From assembly GCA_021740995.1 (NCBI GenBank), contig JAIOYR010000007.1:1-64000 (forward strand): a DNA stretch of 64,000 nucleotides, written 5' to 3'. The stretch comes from Taibaiella sp. (GTDB lineage Bacteria; Bacteroidota; Bacteroidia; Chitinophagales; Chitinophagaceae). Positions 46,460-54,622 of this stretch are shown here, one piece after another (the stretch's first letter is position 1; the number at the start of each line of letters is the position of its first letter). The notes beneath the pieces are model-generated. The model ran no database searches. It was not told where the DNA came from and saw only the letters and a list, made by a program, of their open reading frames with translations. The translations under genes were made by a program, and so were the position numbers.

Positions 46460-47191
46460 TCAATGTAATCTGACAGTATTGCAGCCAGGAACCGCAGTAA
46501 AGGAACCTGTCCAGTGGCCGGATCCTCCTACCTGGTCGCCATACCAAGTATTGGTAGAACTTGTTACATCTATCGTCACGCAGCCTGAAGCACCGCAGGA
46601 TGGGGTACCACTTGGGTAGTAACTGGTAATTGTTCCTACATAAGAACTGTTAACATAGATTTTTATTTGTCCGTTTGTTGATACATCTGTCCAAAAAATG
46701 ACTTCTGTGCTGGCTGCACTGGTGGAGGACGTAGAAGACGTGGAAGAAGTAGATGAGGTGGAACTGGTAGAAGACGTGGATGAGGTGGAACTGGTAGATG
46801 AAGTAGATGAGGTGGAACCAGTGGATGCCCCCCCATAATAAGTAGGAGTAGTGCAGCCTGCCGCTCCTGCCGCGTTGCAGGTCTTGTAACAGCTTGTGCC
46901 GCAATGGTAGGGAGAAGAAGCCGGGCAACAAACTGTTTCGCTTACTGGTACGAAACCTGCATCCGCGCAATCATTGGGCCCATAATAGGGCGCACATGTG
47001 TAAGTGGTGGTGGTAGATGATGTAGCGCCTGTAGAGCTCGTGGATGATGTAGAACTTGTGGATGAAGTGGAACTTGTGGATGAAGTGGAACTTGTCGTAG
47101 ACGGTGCAGGGTCGTCTTCTTTTTTAGAACATGACAACCAGGTGGCACAAAGAATAAGTGTTGCTAATGCTATCTTGTAAGTGTTCTTCAT
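46460..47191 (-). CDS. Lipoprotein with two Ser/Thr tandem-repeat linkers
   Basis: 243 residues. The signal peptide ends in lipobox WLSC (about 17-20). Two low-complexity linkers of repeated SST units flank a cysteine-rich module of about 60 residues (CAPYYGPNDC, ETVCCP, CGTSCYKTC), and a C-terminal domain of about 75 residues has IKIYVNSSYVGTI and ends CNTVRLH. The linkers come from 9- or 18-bp DNA repeats, so their length can change in frame. It is probably exposed on the cell surface; no known family. Confidence 0.78.
   Translation of the reverse strand: MKNTYKIALATLILCATWLSCSKKEDDPAPSTTSSTSSTSSTSSTSSTSSTSSTGATSSTTTTYTCAPYYGPNDCADAGFVPVSETVCCPASSPYHCGTSCYKTCNAAGAAGCTTPTYYGGASTGSTSSTSSTSSTSSTSSTSSTSSTSSTSSTSSTSAASTEVIFWTDVSTNGQIKIYVNSSYVGTITSYYPSGTPSCGASGCVTIDVTSSTNTWYGDQVGGSGHWTGSFTAVPGCNTVRLH
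46721..46823. repeat. In-frame tandem repeat (VNTR) 1
   Basis: Degenerate 9-18-bp units such as GAGGTGGAACTGGTAGA encode SST repeats of the lipoprotein. Confidence 0.7.
47031..47101. repeat. In-frame tandem repeat (VNTR) 2
   Basis: Units of 18 bp (GTGGATGAAGTGGAACTT) are repeated almost exactly and encode the N-terminal SST linker of the lipoprotein. Confidence 0.75.
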
Positions 47192-47225
47192 AAATATGTA
47201 GTTTAGTATTGTTTGAATGCTGATT

Positions 47226-47921
47226 TTAATTAACGTCGCAACTTTTATTGTTTGGCCCCTTGGTACCGATTACTGAAATAATGTCGGCATAAGTCATGTA
47301 ACCAAGGTGTACCTTCCCGTTTATAACAAAGGACGGCGTACCTGTAATATTTAACCCCTTTGCCTCGTAATAGTCATTGCGTATTCTTTCTGAAGTTTCC
47401 GTTGAGTTCAGCCTTTGTTTTAAATCCAACTCGGTAACGCCTGCTTTAAGTGCCAACTTTATCAAAGCCACCGAGTCCTGCGGTTCATTGCCGGTCGTCA
47501 GCAGGCGGTGTACTTCCGGAAAGTGATTCGTCTGCCTTGCTACCTCAGCCACTTTCGCCATCAGCATCCCTATCTCATCCTCTGGCCCCACAAGATCCTT
47601 GCAAATAACTTTCAGTTTCCCTTTCCCGATAAACCCTTGCTGCAGGCTGTCAAATACATTGGCGTAAAAATGACGGCAATAAGAGCAATTGTACCTCGAG
47701 AATACCATCAGGAAATTTGCTGCGGAATCAACTCCAAAAACGAAATTATTCTTAGCGTTTACCTGCGTCGCTTTTATAGTTTTCTCACTCGTTATCGCGA
47801 AACCCTGCGCGCTGCTTCTGCCCATTGAGGGCTTGGCCAGGCTGTTGAATAATAGTATGACTACAATTATCAGCGTTATGACCTGTATACCTAATAATGT
47901 CTTAAATTCATTCGATCGCAC
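47226..47921 (-). CDS. DsbA-like thioredoxin-fold protein, membrane-anchored
   Basis: 231 residues from the proposed GTG at 47921; the track ORF to 47987 overlaps the upstream lipoprotein gene by 56 bp. One N-terminal helix (IQVITLIIVVILLFNSL) anchors it. SRYNCSYCRHFY holds the redox CxxC and GTPSFVING the cis-proline loop, as in Thioredoxin_4/DsbA proteins. It likely forms or isomerises disulfides in the periplasm, possibly for the cysteine-rich lipoprotein next to it. The start is not certain. Confidence 0.8.
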   Translation of the reverse strand: MRSNEFKTLLGIQVITLIIVVILLFNSLAKPSMGRSSAQGFAITSEKTIKATQVNAKNNFVFGVDSAANFLMVFSRYNCSYCRHFYANVFDSLQQGFIGKGKLKVICKDLVGPEDEIGMLMAKVAEVARQTNHFPEVHRLLTTGNEPQDSVALIKLALKAGVTELDLKQRLNSTETSERIRNDYYEAKGLNITGTPSFVINGKVHLGYMTYADIISVIGTKGPNNKSCDVN

Positions 47922-47931
47922 AAATATGCTT

Positions 47932-48363
47932 TTATTGTTTCTGATATGTCTCCCGGTATTGTTCGCCCGCCAGGTTGCCTGTAGCATGTGTGGTTACCAA
48001 GCGGCTAGCTGTCAATTCCTCAATGTTACTTTCGTATTCGCCACTCACGCCGGAATAAGTATAAATAATCTTGGTATTGTTAGCAACCTGTTTCCAGGTA
48101 CCATATATGCCGGACTCGCCCGGAGAGCATTGCACCGTGCCTACGTAAATTGCATAATTACCATCGCCTTTGTATTCTTCTACATTATCCAGCTGGCAGG
48201 GTTCATTCACTATTTGCCAATCCGTGGTAGTTGTCTTAACTTCCATTTTGATTTTCGACCACGAGCCTACCAGCTTATTCTGTTCTTTTTCTTCCTTTTT
48301 ACACCCAATTAGCGTAGCCAATAGTAGAAAAGGGACTGTAATGCGGGCGATTTTTTGGATCAT
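47932..48363 (-). CDS. Lipocalin-like lipoprotein of unknown function
   Basis: 143 residues. The lipobox LIGC (about 18-21) follows a hydrophobic signal. LVGSWSKIKMEVKTT, YGTWKQVANNTKIIY and SNIEELTASRLVTTH follow the strand pattern of small lipocalin-like Bacteroidota lipoproteins. Two cysteines (EPCQL, VQCSPG) could form a disulfide, which fits its place just upstream of the DsbA-like gene. Start ATG at 48363. Confidence 0.75.
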   Translation of the reverse strand: MIQKIARITVPFLLLATLIGCKKEEKEQNKLVGSWSKIKMEVKTTTTDWQIVNEPCQLDNVEEYKGDGNYAIYVGTVQCSPGESGIYGTWKQVANNTKIIYTYSGVSGEYESNIEELTASRLVTTHATGNLAGEQYRETYQKQ

Positions 48364-48665
48364 AATTGTTATTTATCGTGTAATTGGTCTCTTTTTGATT
48401 TTTTGAATCAAAGCTCTAAAATGCGGCCTCCTGATTCAGGAAATTGCAACCAAATATACGCGGCACGGCTTCGGGCCACAATACCCACATGTGGGTATTT
48501 ATGGATCAGTAAGGCTGTACAGAAGAGTAAACGCGTCATAACCAAACGGGGAACTGGTCTTTATATAAGGTCAACGGTTTGTGCTATTCGTCGCAGTTCA
48601 TAGAGATTGTATACGCCCGGCTTTTTCTTGACGTTGCGGCGGGCGTTTTTACTGTGTCTTCGGCT
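48364..48665. other. Intergenic region upstream of the lipoprotein operon
   Basis: It holds the perfect palindrome at 48480-48499 and, near 48613-48655, ACGCCCG and CGGGCGT arms followed by TTTTA, which may be a terminator. No gene is convincing. Confidence 0.35.
48480..48499. promoter_or_regulatory. Perfect 20-bp palindrome, possible operator
   Basis: AATACCCACATGTGGGTATT reads the same on both strands. It lies 117 bp upstream of the lipoprotein/DsbA-like operon. A dimeric regulator site is a reasonable guess. Confidence 0.4.
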
Positions 48666-48770
48666 ATGAAAAGGACCTTGCTGATTTCCTTGCTGGTTTT
48701 GTCCATGGCCATCATTGTAATTTTCAAAGAGCATATCAGGGTGCACTTTTTCGTCTATATCTATGTATGA
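48666..48770 (+). CDS. Possible 34-residue membrane peptide
   Basis: The ATG at 48666 opens MKRTLLISLLVLSMAIIVIF, a basic start plus one hydrophobic helix, and ends with VHFFVYIYV. It is too short for the track in this form. No promoter or homology supports it. Confidence 0.2.
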   Translation: MKRTLLISLLVLSMAIIVIFKEHIRVHFFVYIYV

Positions 48771-48873
48771 ACGGTAGGTTGAAATTGATAATCCATCAAA
48801 TTATGAATGAATAATTTGTGAATTATGTAAATCATTATTGCAATAGTGTAAGAGATTGGAAGGTTAATGGAGC

Positions 48874-48881
48874 AATCTTTG
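48874..48881 (+). promoter_or_regulatory. Near-consensus -7 box (AATCTTTG) before the 48886 gene
   Basis: Matches TAnnTTTG except the first base and ends 4 nt before the ATG. Confidence 0.4.
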
Positions 48882-48885
48882 CACT

Positions 48886-49179
48886 ATGAAAAAAATTATG
48901 GTTATTGCCTTTTTGGCAATCGGGTTAGGTAGCACTTCGGTATATGCACAAAAACCTGTAGAGTCTAAAAGGTCTGAAATAGAAAAGCAAAAAACTGACG
49001 AGCGCAAAGAGGAAGCCAATAAAATAGATAGGAAGCAAGAAAATATAGAAAAAGAAGAGCGGAAGGTGACAAGAAAAAAAGCCAAGATGGACAAGAAGAA
49101 GGCTAAAATGAACAAGAAACAAAGAAATGTAAATGCCAGACAAAGAAGATTGAATCGTAAAATAGAAGAAAAAAAATAG
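48886..49179 (+). CDS. Small secreted, highly charged helical protein
   Basis: 97 residues. A signal peptide (MKKIMVIAFLAIGLGSTSVYA) precedes a sequence made almost wholly of Lys, Arg, Glu, Asp, Asn and Gln (KQKTDERKEEANKIDRKQEN and so on), expected to form a single alpha helix or coiled coil in the periplasm. The mature part is strongly basic. No family is recognised. A terminator follows at 28 bp. Confidence 0.75.
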   Translation: MKKIMVIAFLAIGLGSTSVYAQKPVESKRSEIEKQKTDERKEEANKIDRKQENIEKEERKVTRKKAKMDKKKAKMNKKQRNVNARQRRLNRKIEEKK

Positions 49180-49206
49180 TTTCCTTACACTATGAAAAAG
49201 GAACTG

Positions 49207-49230
49207 GTCGGCCTCATGGCCGACTTTTTC
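49207..49230 (+). terminator. Intrinsic terminator
   Basis: GTCGGCC-TCAT-GGCCGAC, a perfect 7-bp stem with tetraloop, then TTTTTC and a further T run. Confidence 0.9.
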
Positions 49231-49296
49231 TTTTTTATTGTATTCCTGTATTTTAAATATTGCATCCGCATTACAATACTACAGTACATTTTGCCC

Positions 49297-49304
49297 TAAA
49301 TTTG
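49297..49304 (+). promoter_or_regulatory. -7 box (TAAATTTG) before the 49311 gene
   Basis: A perfect TAnnTTTG ends 6 nt before the ATG at 49311. Confidence 0.5.
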
Positions 49305-49310
49305 TGAATA

Positions 49311-50549
49311 ATGAACAGCCACAAAATTGCAGGCTTACCCTATCCGGCTCCCGACAACGACTTGCATTGTCAGGTTACTCTCTTTCTCAAAGGATTGTTC
49401 AAAAGATGTAAAGAAGGTAACAAGGATGCAGACATCCAGATATGTCACAGTCTGGCAGACATAAAAACACAACTCGATGTGCTCAACAGCAAAGCTGCTC
49501 TGGCCTTTTCATACAGTCATCTTTCTTTGTTGCAGCGGTCATTGACTGATGTTGGATTTCGCTACGTTATTGTATCTAAAGACGGAAAGCCGGTGCTGTT
49601 TGTTTACTTTCAGCTATATACGTTGTCTGCCAGAAACTTTAATCTTGAAAAAAAAGACAATTGCGTAAAACACATCCTGCAACTTTTCTTCAATCTCAAA
49701 AAGGCTAAGGTTTTAGTGATGGGCAATGCGCTCCGCACAGAAGCACTAAGTTTCTGCTACAACGCTTCCGCTATAAGCTATGATGATGCGATTGAGGCCA
49801 TAGCTGCCGTTGCCGATAAGATTGCTGTTACTGACGATTGCTCTGCTGTTATTTTGCCCGGCATAGAAGCCGGTGATAAAACATCAGCAAGGAAAGGCTA
49901 TACCATGCCATGGGAAGATCATGTAATGGAAATGAATGTAAATACAGATTGGAAATCAATAAATGACTATGCATCAGCACTTAGCCGCAAGTATAAGACC
50001 AGAACAAACAAAGTGCTGGCTGCCCGCTCTCTGCTTCAGATAAAAGCACTCACAGAAAGTGAAGTAAAGCAGCATCAGCAAGATATTAATCGTTTGTTTG
50101 CTGCAGTGCTGGAAAACCAGTCGTTTGTTTTTACACAATCAGGTGCCGCATATATCACACAGCTAAAAGAGCTGTATAAAGATGATTTTGAAGTGACTGC
50201 TTTTTTCAAAGAAGGGAAATTTGTAGCCTTTTATAGCGCCTTTGTTACTGCCGATGCTTATGAGCTTTTTTATGTAGGCTTCGATACTGCCCTTAACGGT
50301 GAGTGTCAGCTATACTTCAATATTTTGCTTGCCGGACTGGAACGTTCCGTTCTACTCCGAAAGAGCGTATTGAAATTGGGCAGAACTTCCTTTGATGCTA
50401 AAGCGAGTCTGGGGGCAAAGCCCCGTCAGGTGCCCTATCTCATTCGTTTTCGCAAGATACCGGATGTGGCCATAAAGTGGTTTACTGCCTACTTTTCATC
50501 CGTAGAAGACAATAAATGGAAGCTGCGTAATCCATTAAAAACAGACTAG
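49311..50549 (+). CDS. FemAB/GNAT-like protein of unknown function
   Basis: 412 residues, no signal peptide. Predicted strands and helices suggest a double GNAT arrangement: GFRYVIVSKDGKPVLFVYFQ in the first half and FEVTAFFKEGKFVAFYSAFV, YELFYVGFDTALN and VLKLGRTSFDAKASLGAKP in the second. This recalls Bacteroidota proteins of the peptidogalycan/FemAB-like superfamily, possibly aminoacyl or acyl transferases. It is transcribed alone with an apparently leaderless start. Confidence 0.6.
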   Translation: MNSHKIAGLPYPAPDNDLHCQVTLFLKGLFKRCKEGNKDADIQICHSLADIKTQLDVLNSKAALAFSYSHLSLLQRSLTDVGFRYVIVSKDGKPVLFVYFQLYTLSARNFNLEKKDNCVKHILQLFFNLKKAKVLVMGNALRTEALSFCYNASAISYDDAIEAIAAVADKIAVTDDCSAVILPGIEAGDKTSARKGYTMPWEDHVMEMNVNTDWKSINDYASALSRKYKTRTNKVLAARSLLQIKALTESEVKQHQQDINRLFAAVLENQSFVFTQSGAAYITQLKELYKDDFEVTAFFKEGKFVAFYSAFVTADAYELFYVGFDTALNGECQLYFNILLAGLERSVLLRKSVLKLGRTSFDAKASLGAKPRQVPYLIRFRKIPDVAIKWFTAYFSSVEDNKWKLRNPLKTD

Positions 50550-50728
50550 ACTACACTGTCTTTCTCCCAACATGCTTCTTACTCATTTCAGTAAGTTCTA
50601 TTTTTTATTCCGATGTACTGCAATGTGCGAATTATGCAACAATTACCTATAATAGTATAAGTTAATAAGCCTTTACAGCATTTAACTTTGATTGGTGGAA
50701 AAATCATCCATATCAATCCTTACCTGCT

Positions 50729-50974
50729 ATGAATATGATTCCGCTTGCCAATGAAGATGTGTTCCAGATAAACGGAGACTGGGCACCACAGGCAAAGTTG
50801 CTACAAGCACAATTTCCGCTGCTTACAGATGTTGATTTGCATTTTGATACAGGTAAGGAGCATGAAATGCTAATAAGAGTGGAAACGAGATTGAGTATAA
50901 AGCGAAATGAGGTTTTAGACCTTATAAGGAAGTGTGAGCTAAAAGACAACAACACCAGAGGTAAGCAAATGTAG
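50729..50974 (+). CDS. CsbD-like small stress protein
   Basis: 81 residues. GDWAPQAKLLQAQFPLLTDVDLHFDTGKEHEMLIRVETRL follows the CsbD-like pattern seen in Bacteroidota (GxWxxxKxxLxxxxxxLTDxDLxxxxGKExEMLxRL), then a helix RNEVLDLIRK. Such proteins are often induced by stress; the mechanism is unknown. The gap of 180 bp upstream and lack of close neighbours suggest its own promoter. Confidence 0.55.
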   Translation: MNMIPLANEDVFQINGDWAPQAKLLQAQFPLLTDVDLHFDTGKEHEMLIRVETRLSIKRNEVLDLIRKCELKDNNTRGKQM

Positions 50975-51070
50975 TTGTGCTTCATGCCTTTAGTATCAGC
51001 CACGGCGGTTGATGCATGCTCTCTTTTTAAGTTATCTATACCTTTTGATTAATGCTAGTATTTATAGACA

Positions 51071-51889
51071 ATGCCCGATGAAATGAAATCAACTGCAACA
51101 GATAAAGTAACGGCACGCATACCTGCCGTATATACCAATGCGCTCACGGGTTTTTTCGAGGCGGCCACTAGCGGGTCGTTGTTTACCATACGATTCTTCA
51201 AAGAAATAGTAAAACCCCGGTATGAGTTCAGTGAGTTTCTCAAGCAATCGTATCTTATCGGGTACAAGTCATTCCCGCTGGTAGCTATTACCGGTTTCAT
51301 TATGGGGCTGGTGCTTACTATTCAGTCACGTCCTACATTGGTGCAGTTTGGTGCAGAGTCGTGGCTGCCTGCTATGGTTGCCATTTCTATCATTAGGGAG
51401 ATCGGTCCGGTTATTACAGCACTTATATTTGCCGGCAAGGTGGGTTCCGGTATTGGTGCAGAACTTGCCTCTATGAAGGTAACCGAGCAAATAGATGCTA
51501 TGGAGGTGTCGGGCAACAATCCTTACAAGTATCTGGTGGTTACCAGGGTTATGGCAGCAACTTTAATGTTGCCGGTTTTGGTCACGATTGCTGACGCAAT
51601 TGCGCTCTATGGCGCTTATGTTGGCGTCAATCTGCAGGGTAATGTGAGCTTTCATCTTTTCTTTTTACAAGTCTTTGAGAAATTAGAGTTTCTTGATGTT
51701 TTTCCTGCCCTTATCAAAACCTTTTTCTTCGGATTTTCAGTAGGTATTATTGGTTGCTACAAGGGCTACAATGCTACCAAAGGTACAGAGGGCGTGGGCG
51801 AGTCTGCCAACTCAGCAGTGGTTTTTGCCTCGTTGGCGGTGTTTATTATTGATATGGTTGCTGTTCAGATCACCAGCCTGTTTATTTAA
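51071..51889 (+). CDS. mlaE: MlaE-type ABC lipid transporter permease
   Basis: 272 residues with five or six hydrophobic helices. LVAITGFIMGLVLTIQSRPTL, REIGPVITALIFAGKVGSGIGAELASMKVTEQIDAMEV and SGNNPYKYLVVTRVMAATLM are the MlaE/YrbE signature. It forms the inner-membrane core of a transporter moving phospholipids between membranes. It is followed at 7 bp by the ATPase and then the MCE protein. Confidence 0.93.
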   Translation: MPDEMKSTATDKVTARIPAVYTNALTGFFEAATSGSLFTIRFFKEIVKPRYEFSEFLKQSYLIGYKSFPLVAITGFIMGLVLTIQSRPTLVQFGAESWLPAMVAISIIREIGPVITALIFAGKVGSGIGAELASMKVTEQIDAMEVSGNNPYKYLVVTRVMAATLMLPVLVTIADAIALYGAYVGVNLQGNVSFHLFFLQVFEKLEFLDVFPALIKTFFFGFSVGIIGCYKGYNATKGTEGVGESANSAVVFASLAVFIIDMVAVQITSLFI

Positions 51890-51896
51890 TTGTGGC

Positions 51897-52625
51897 ATGG
51901 ATACAAACGTTATAACCATAGAGCACCTGAAAAAATCATTTGGAAAAAACCAGGTGCTTAAGGATATTAATCTCAATATAGTGAAGGGTGAGAACCTGGT
52001 TGTCTGCGGAAAATCGGGCAGCGGAAAATCAGTACTCATCAAGTGCCTTGTGGGCCTTATAGAGCCCGATGGTGGCAAAGTAGTGCTGCTGGGAAAAGAT
52101 ATAGATGGGCTGGATAGCACAGCACTCAATGAGCTTAGAAAAAAAGTGGGTTTTCTGTTTCAGAGCGCTGCGCTGTATGATTCCATGAATGTACGTGAAA
52201 ACCTTTCTTTTCCGCTTCGCGACCTGAAGTCAAAGTCGCCTGAGGATATAGAAGCGCTCGTGGTGGAGGCTTTGGCTAATGTGGGACTGGAAGATGTAGC
52301 AGAAAAGATGCCTTCCGAGCTTTCCGGTGGCCAAAGGAAACGCATAGGCCTGGCCCGCACACTCATACTCAAGCCAGAGATAATACTCTATGATGAGCCT
52401 ACTACGGGCTTAGACCCTATCACCTCTAAAGAGATAAGTCAGCTGATACTGGACATACAGAAAAAATACAACACTACTTCTATCATTATCACGCACGATG
52501 TGGAGTGCATGCGCATTACTTCCAATCGGATGATCATTATTAAAGATGGTGTATCGGTTGCAGAGGGTACCTTCGATGAGTTGTCTGCCTCTGATGATGA
52601 ATGGGTACGCTCTTTCTTTCAATAA
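51897..52625 (+). CDS. mlaF: MlaF-type ABC transporter ATPase
   Basis: 242 residues from the ATG at 51897 (MDTNVITIEHL). The longer track ORF from 51750 runs through the permease in another frame and is not used. GKSGSGKS, ELSGGQRKR and EIILYDEPTTGLD are Walker A, signature and Walker B. It drives the MlaE permease. Confidence 0.93.
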   Translation: MDTNVITIEHLKKSFGKNQVLKDINLNIVKGENLVVCGKSGSGKSVLIKCLVGLIEPDGGKVVLLGKDIDGLDSTALNELRKKVGFLFQSAALYDSMNVRENLSFPLRDLKSKSPEDIEALVVEALANVGLEDVAEKMPSELSGGQRKRIGLARTLILKPEIILYDEPTTGLDPITSKEISQLILDIQKKYNTTSIIITHDVECMRITSNRMIIIKDGVSVAEGTFDELSASDDEWVRSFFQ

Positions 52626-52643
52626 CGAATAAAAAAGCAAAAA

Positions 52644-53492
52644 ATGGAAAAGCAAAAAGGAAATAAAACCCGTCTTGGTATACTTGTAACAGTCAGTTTC
52701 ATACTGCTCATACTTGCTATTTACTTCATAGGCTCACGTCAGCAACTGTTTAGCAAAACCATGCACCTGAGCGGTATTTTCACTGATATCAGTGGTCTGC
52801 AGGTGGGCAACAATGTGCGCTTCTCCGGTATCAATATAGGCACTATTGATAAGATAGAACAGATAACAGACTCCTCGGTAAAAGTGGATATGAAGATCTT
52901 GGAAAGCTCCGGAAAATTTCTGAAGAAGGATGCAATAGCCGTAATAGGTTCTGATGGGTTGATGGGTAGCAAAATACTTGTTATCATCGCAGGATCGCCG
53001 GAGGGCAAAATTGTAGCAGACTTTGATACGCTGAAAACAACTATGCCTGTAAGCATGGACGACATTCTGGTGAACTTGAAAGTTACTTCCGAAAATTCTG
53101 CCGAAATAACCAGCGATCTCGCAGCCATTATCAAGAATATACGCAATGGTAATGGTGCTATCGGCAAGCTTTTTATGGACAATGCTTTTGCCGAAAACAT
53201 GGACGATGCCATTGTAAACATCAAGCAGGGTGCAGGGGGCTTCAAGCAGAATATGGATGCTGCCGGAAACAGTATACTGCTGCGTGGTTTTATGAAGAAA
53301 AAGAAAAAGAAGGAAGAAAGAGCCAAAGAGAGAGCTATAGAGCAGGCAGAGAAGAAAGAAATCAGAGAGGATAAAAAAGAAATCAGGGAAGACAAAAAGC
53401 AGACCAGAATAGAAAAGAGAGCTGAACGAAAAGAACAGCGAATAGAAAAAAGAGAAGAACGAAAAGCGGACAAAGCTGGGAAAGAAGAGTAA
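52644..53492 (+). CDS. mlaD: MlaD-type MCE lipid-binding protein with charged tail
   Basis: 282 residues. One N-terminal helix (LGILVTVSFILLILAIYFIG), then an MCE domain (SGIFTDISGLQVGNNVRFSGINIGTI; about 38-120), a helical part, and from about 218 a long tail of alternating Lys/Arg and Glu (KKKKKKEERAKERAIEQAEK onward) likely to be one long alpha helix. It should form a hexameric lipid tunnel in the periplasm. The tail is longer and more charged than in proteobacterial MlaD. Confidence 0.9.
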   Translation: MEKQKGNKTRLGILVTVSFILLILAIYFIGSRQQLFSKTMHLSGIFTDISGLQVGNNVRFSGINIGTIDKIEQITDSSVKVDMKILESSGKFLKKDAIAVIGSDGLMGSKILVIIAGSPEGKIVADFDTLKTTMPVSMDDILVNLKVTSENSAEITSDLAAIIKNIRNGNGAIGKLFMDNAFAENMDDAIVNIKQGAGGFKQNMDAAGNSILLRGFMKKKKKKEERAKERAIEQAEKKEIREDKKEIREDKKQTRIEKRAERKEQRIEKREERKADKAGKEE

Positions 53493-53561
53493 TGTGCTGC
53501 TGTATATGAATATTGTAAATTATTCACAATATTTAGTAATGTTTTTCAGTTGCATACAATG

Positions 53562-53569
53562 CACCTTTG
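53562..53569 (+). promoter_or_regulatory. Near-consensus -7 box (CACCTTTG) before a 43-codon gene
   Basis: Matches TAnnTTTG except the first base and ends 7 nt before the ATG at 53577. Confidence 0.35.
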
Positions 53570-53576
53570 CATTATT

Positions 53577-53708
53577 ATGAACATACACACGCAACACGAT
53601 TTTAAGGAGGTGATATTTCTTATAAAGTTAGGTATTGTCACTGCTATTATGGTAGCTACAATCATTATTCCTTTTTCTAACCATATACTGCGGTCTATCG
53701 TTTTTTAA
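53577..53708 (+). CDS. Small single-helix membrane protein (43 residues)
   Basis: Below the track's length limit. MNIHTQHDFKEVIFLIKLGI begins a polar head of about 11 residues, then one strongly hydrophobic helix (to about residue 32, ending IIIPF) and a short basic end. A -7-like box sits 7 nt upstream and the ORF fits neatly between mlaD and the convergent DUF6157 gene. No family is recognised. Confidence 0.5.
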   Translation: MNIHTQHDFKEVIFLIKLGIVTAIMVATIIIPFSNHILRSIVF

Positions 53709-53721
53709 GGCAAATTCTTTT

Positions 53722-54135
53722 TTACTTTGCCGATTTCATAGCCTTCACTACTTTAAGTTTATTATCAGTAAGCAGCCGCTGGTATTCTTTTGTTTCGCAG
53801 GCATACAATGCTATTTTTCCATCCGTATCGCTATGCACTCCCCATCCGTATCGCTTTGTAAGTGCAGATGCTCTGAAGCAACGCTGACCTTTTGAGAAAA
53901 ACTGCGTTCTGGCTTCCTCCAGTTCATTTTTCGGCACTCCATTTCTCAGTGCAAATACTGCAAATATTACATCGTCCGAAGTGTATTTGTAAGGATGCTC
54001 TATCACCATATCAAACTGCATATTCGCTACTGTTTTTCCAGCGTCTTTTAGCGGTGGTATTTCACCTATGGCGGCGGGGCAGTCATCAGCAATAGCAATA
54101 AATGTGTTCTCGTAATTGGTGGTGTGCGTGGTCAT
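53722..54135 (-). CDS. DUF6157-family protein
   Basis: 137 residues. HTTNYENTFIAIADDCPAAIGEIPP and QFDMVIEHPYKYTSDDVIF match a small, widespread family (DUF6157) of unknown function; RCFRASALTKRYGWGVH is also conserved. Probably cytosolic, encoded alone. Confidence 0.8.
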   Translation of the reverse strand: MTTHTTNYENTFIAIADDCPAAIGEIPPLKDAGKTVANMQFDMVIEHPYKYTSDDVIFAVFALRNGVPKNELEEARTQFFSKGQRCFRASALTKRYGWGVHSDTDGKIALYACETKEYQRLLTDNKLKVVKAMKSAK

Positions 54136-54218
54136 GCCGTAGTATAAAATTAGAAAGGTGACGCGAGGAGGTGCAAGTGATTATTCATCGCTCTAAAATA
54201 TTAAGGCTACCGCTCTCC

Positions 54219-54512
54219 TCACTCAAGCACATCACCAAATGCAGGTACTCTATCAAACACGCCCTTGGCAAACGGGCACAAAGGGATGATTTTGATGTCG
54301 TTTTTCCTGGCGTAGGCCACTCCTGCTGTTACCAGTTGTTTGCCCAGCCCTCTGCCTTCATATTCGGTTGCAACTTCGGTATGATCTATTATTATTTTCT
54401 TATCTCCGGTATACACATAGTGCATTGAGGCTACCTCTTTGCCATCATGTTCTATGAAAAATTTGCCTTTATTTTCGTGCTTTTGGTGTTGTATTTCCAT
54501 TGTTGTGCGCAT
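54219..54512 (-). CDS. Small GNAT acetyltransferase (YidJ-like)
   Basis: 97 residues (93 if started at the second ATG, 54500). It has GKFFIEHDGKEVASMHYVYT, then IDHTEVATEYEGRGLGKQLV with the acetyl-CoA loop, and IIPLCPFAKGVFDR with the conserved CPF and tyrosine-like end of the family. It lacks the N-terminal strands of larger GNATs, as usual for this group. Substrate unknown. Confidence 0.85.
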   Translation of the reverse strand: MRTTMEIQHQKHENKGKFFIEHDGKEVASMHYVYTGDKKIIIDHTEVATEYEGRGLGKQLVTAGVAYARKNDIKIIPLCPFAKGVFDRVPAFGDVLE

Positions 54513-54607
54513 TTTATTTTGTGGGGGTATTCAAAATTAGCAAATAATACCATGCTGTCTGCACCATCTGCTACGCTGCAAAAGCATGCTGTTTCCACCT
54601 ATTCGCC

Positions 54608-54615
54608 TACCTTTG
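54608..54615 (+). promoter_or_regulatory. -7 box (TACCTTTG) before truB
   Basis: A perfect TAnnTTTG ends 7 nt before the ATG at 54623. Confidence 0.5.
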
Positions 54616-54622
54616 CCGTACA

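Noticed and set aside
51750-51896. 49-codon N-terminal extension of the MlaF ATPase
   Set aside because: It lies within the mlaE coding sequence in another frame; MDTNVITIEHL is the natural start.
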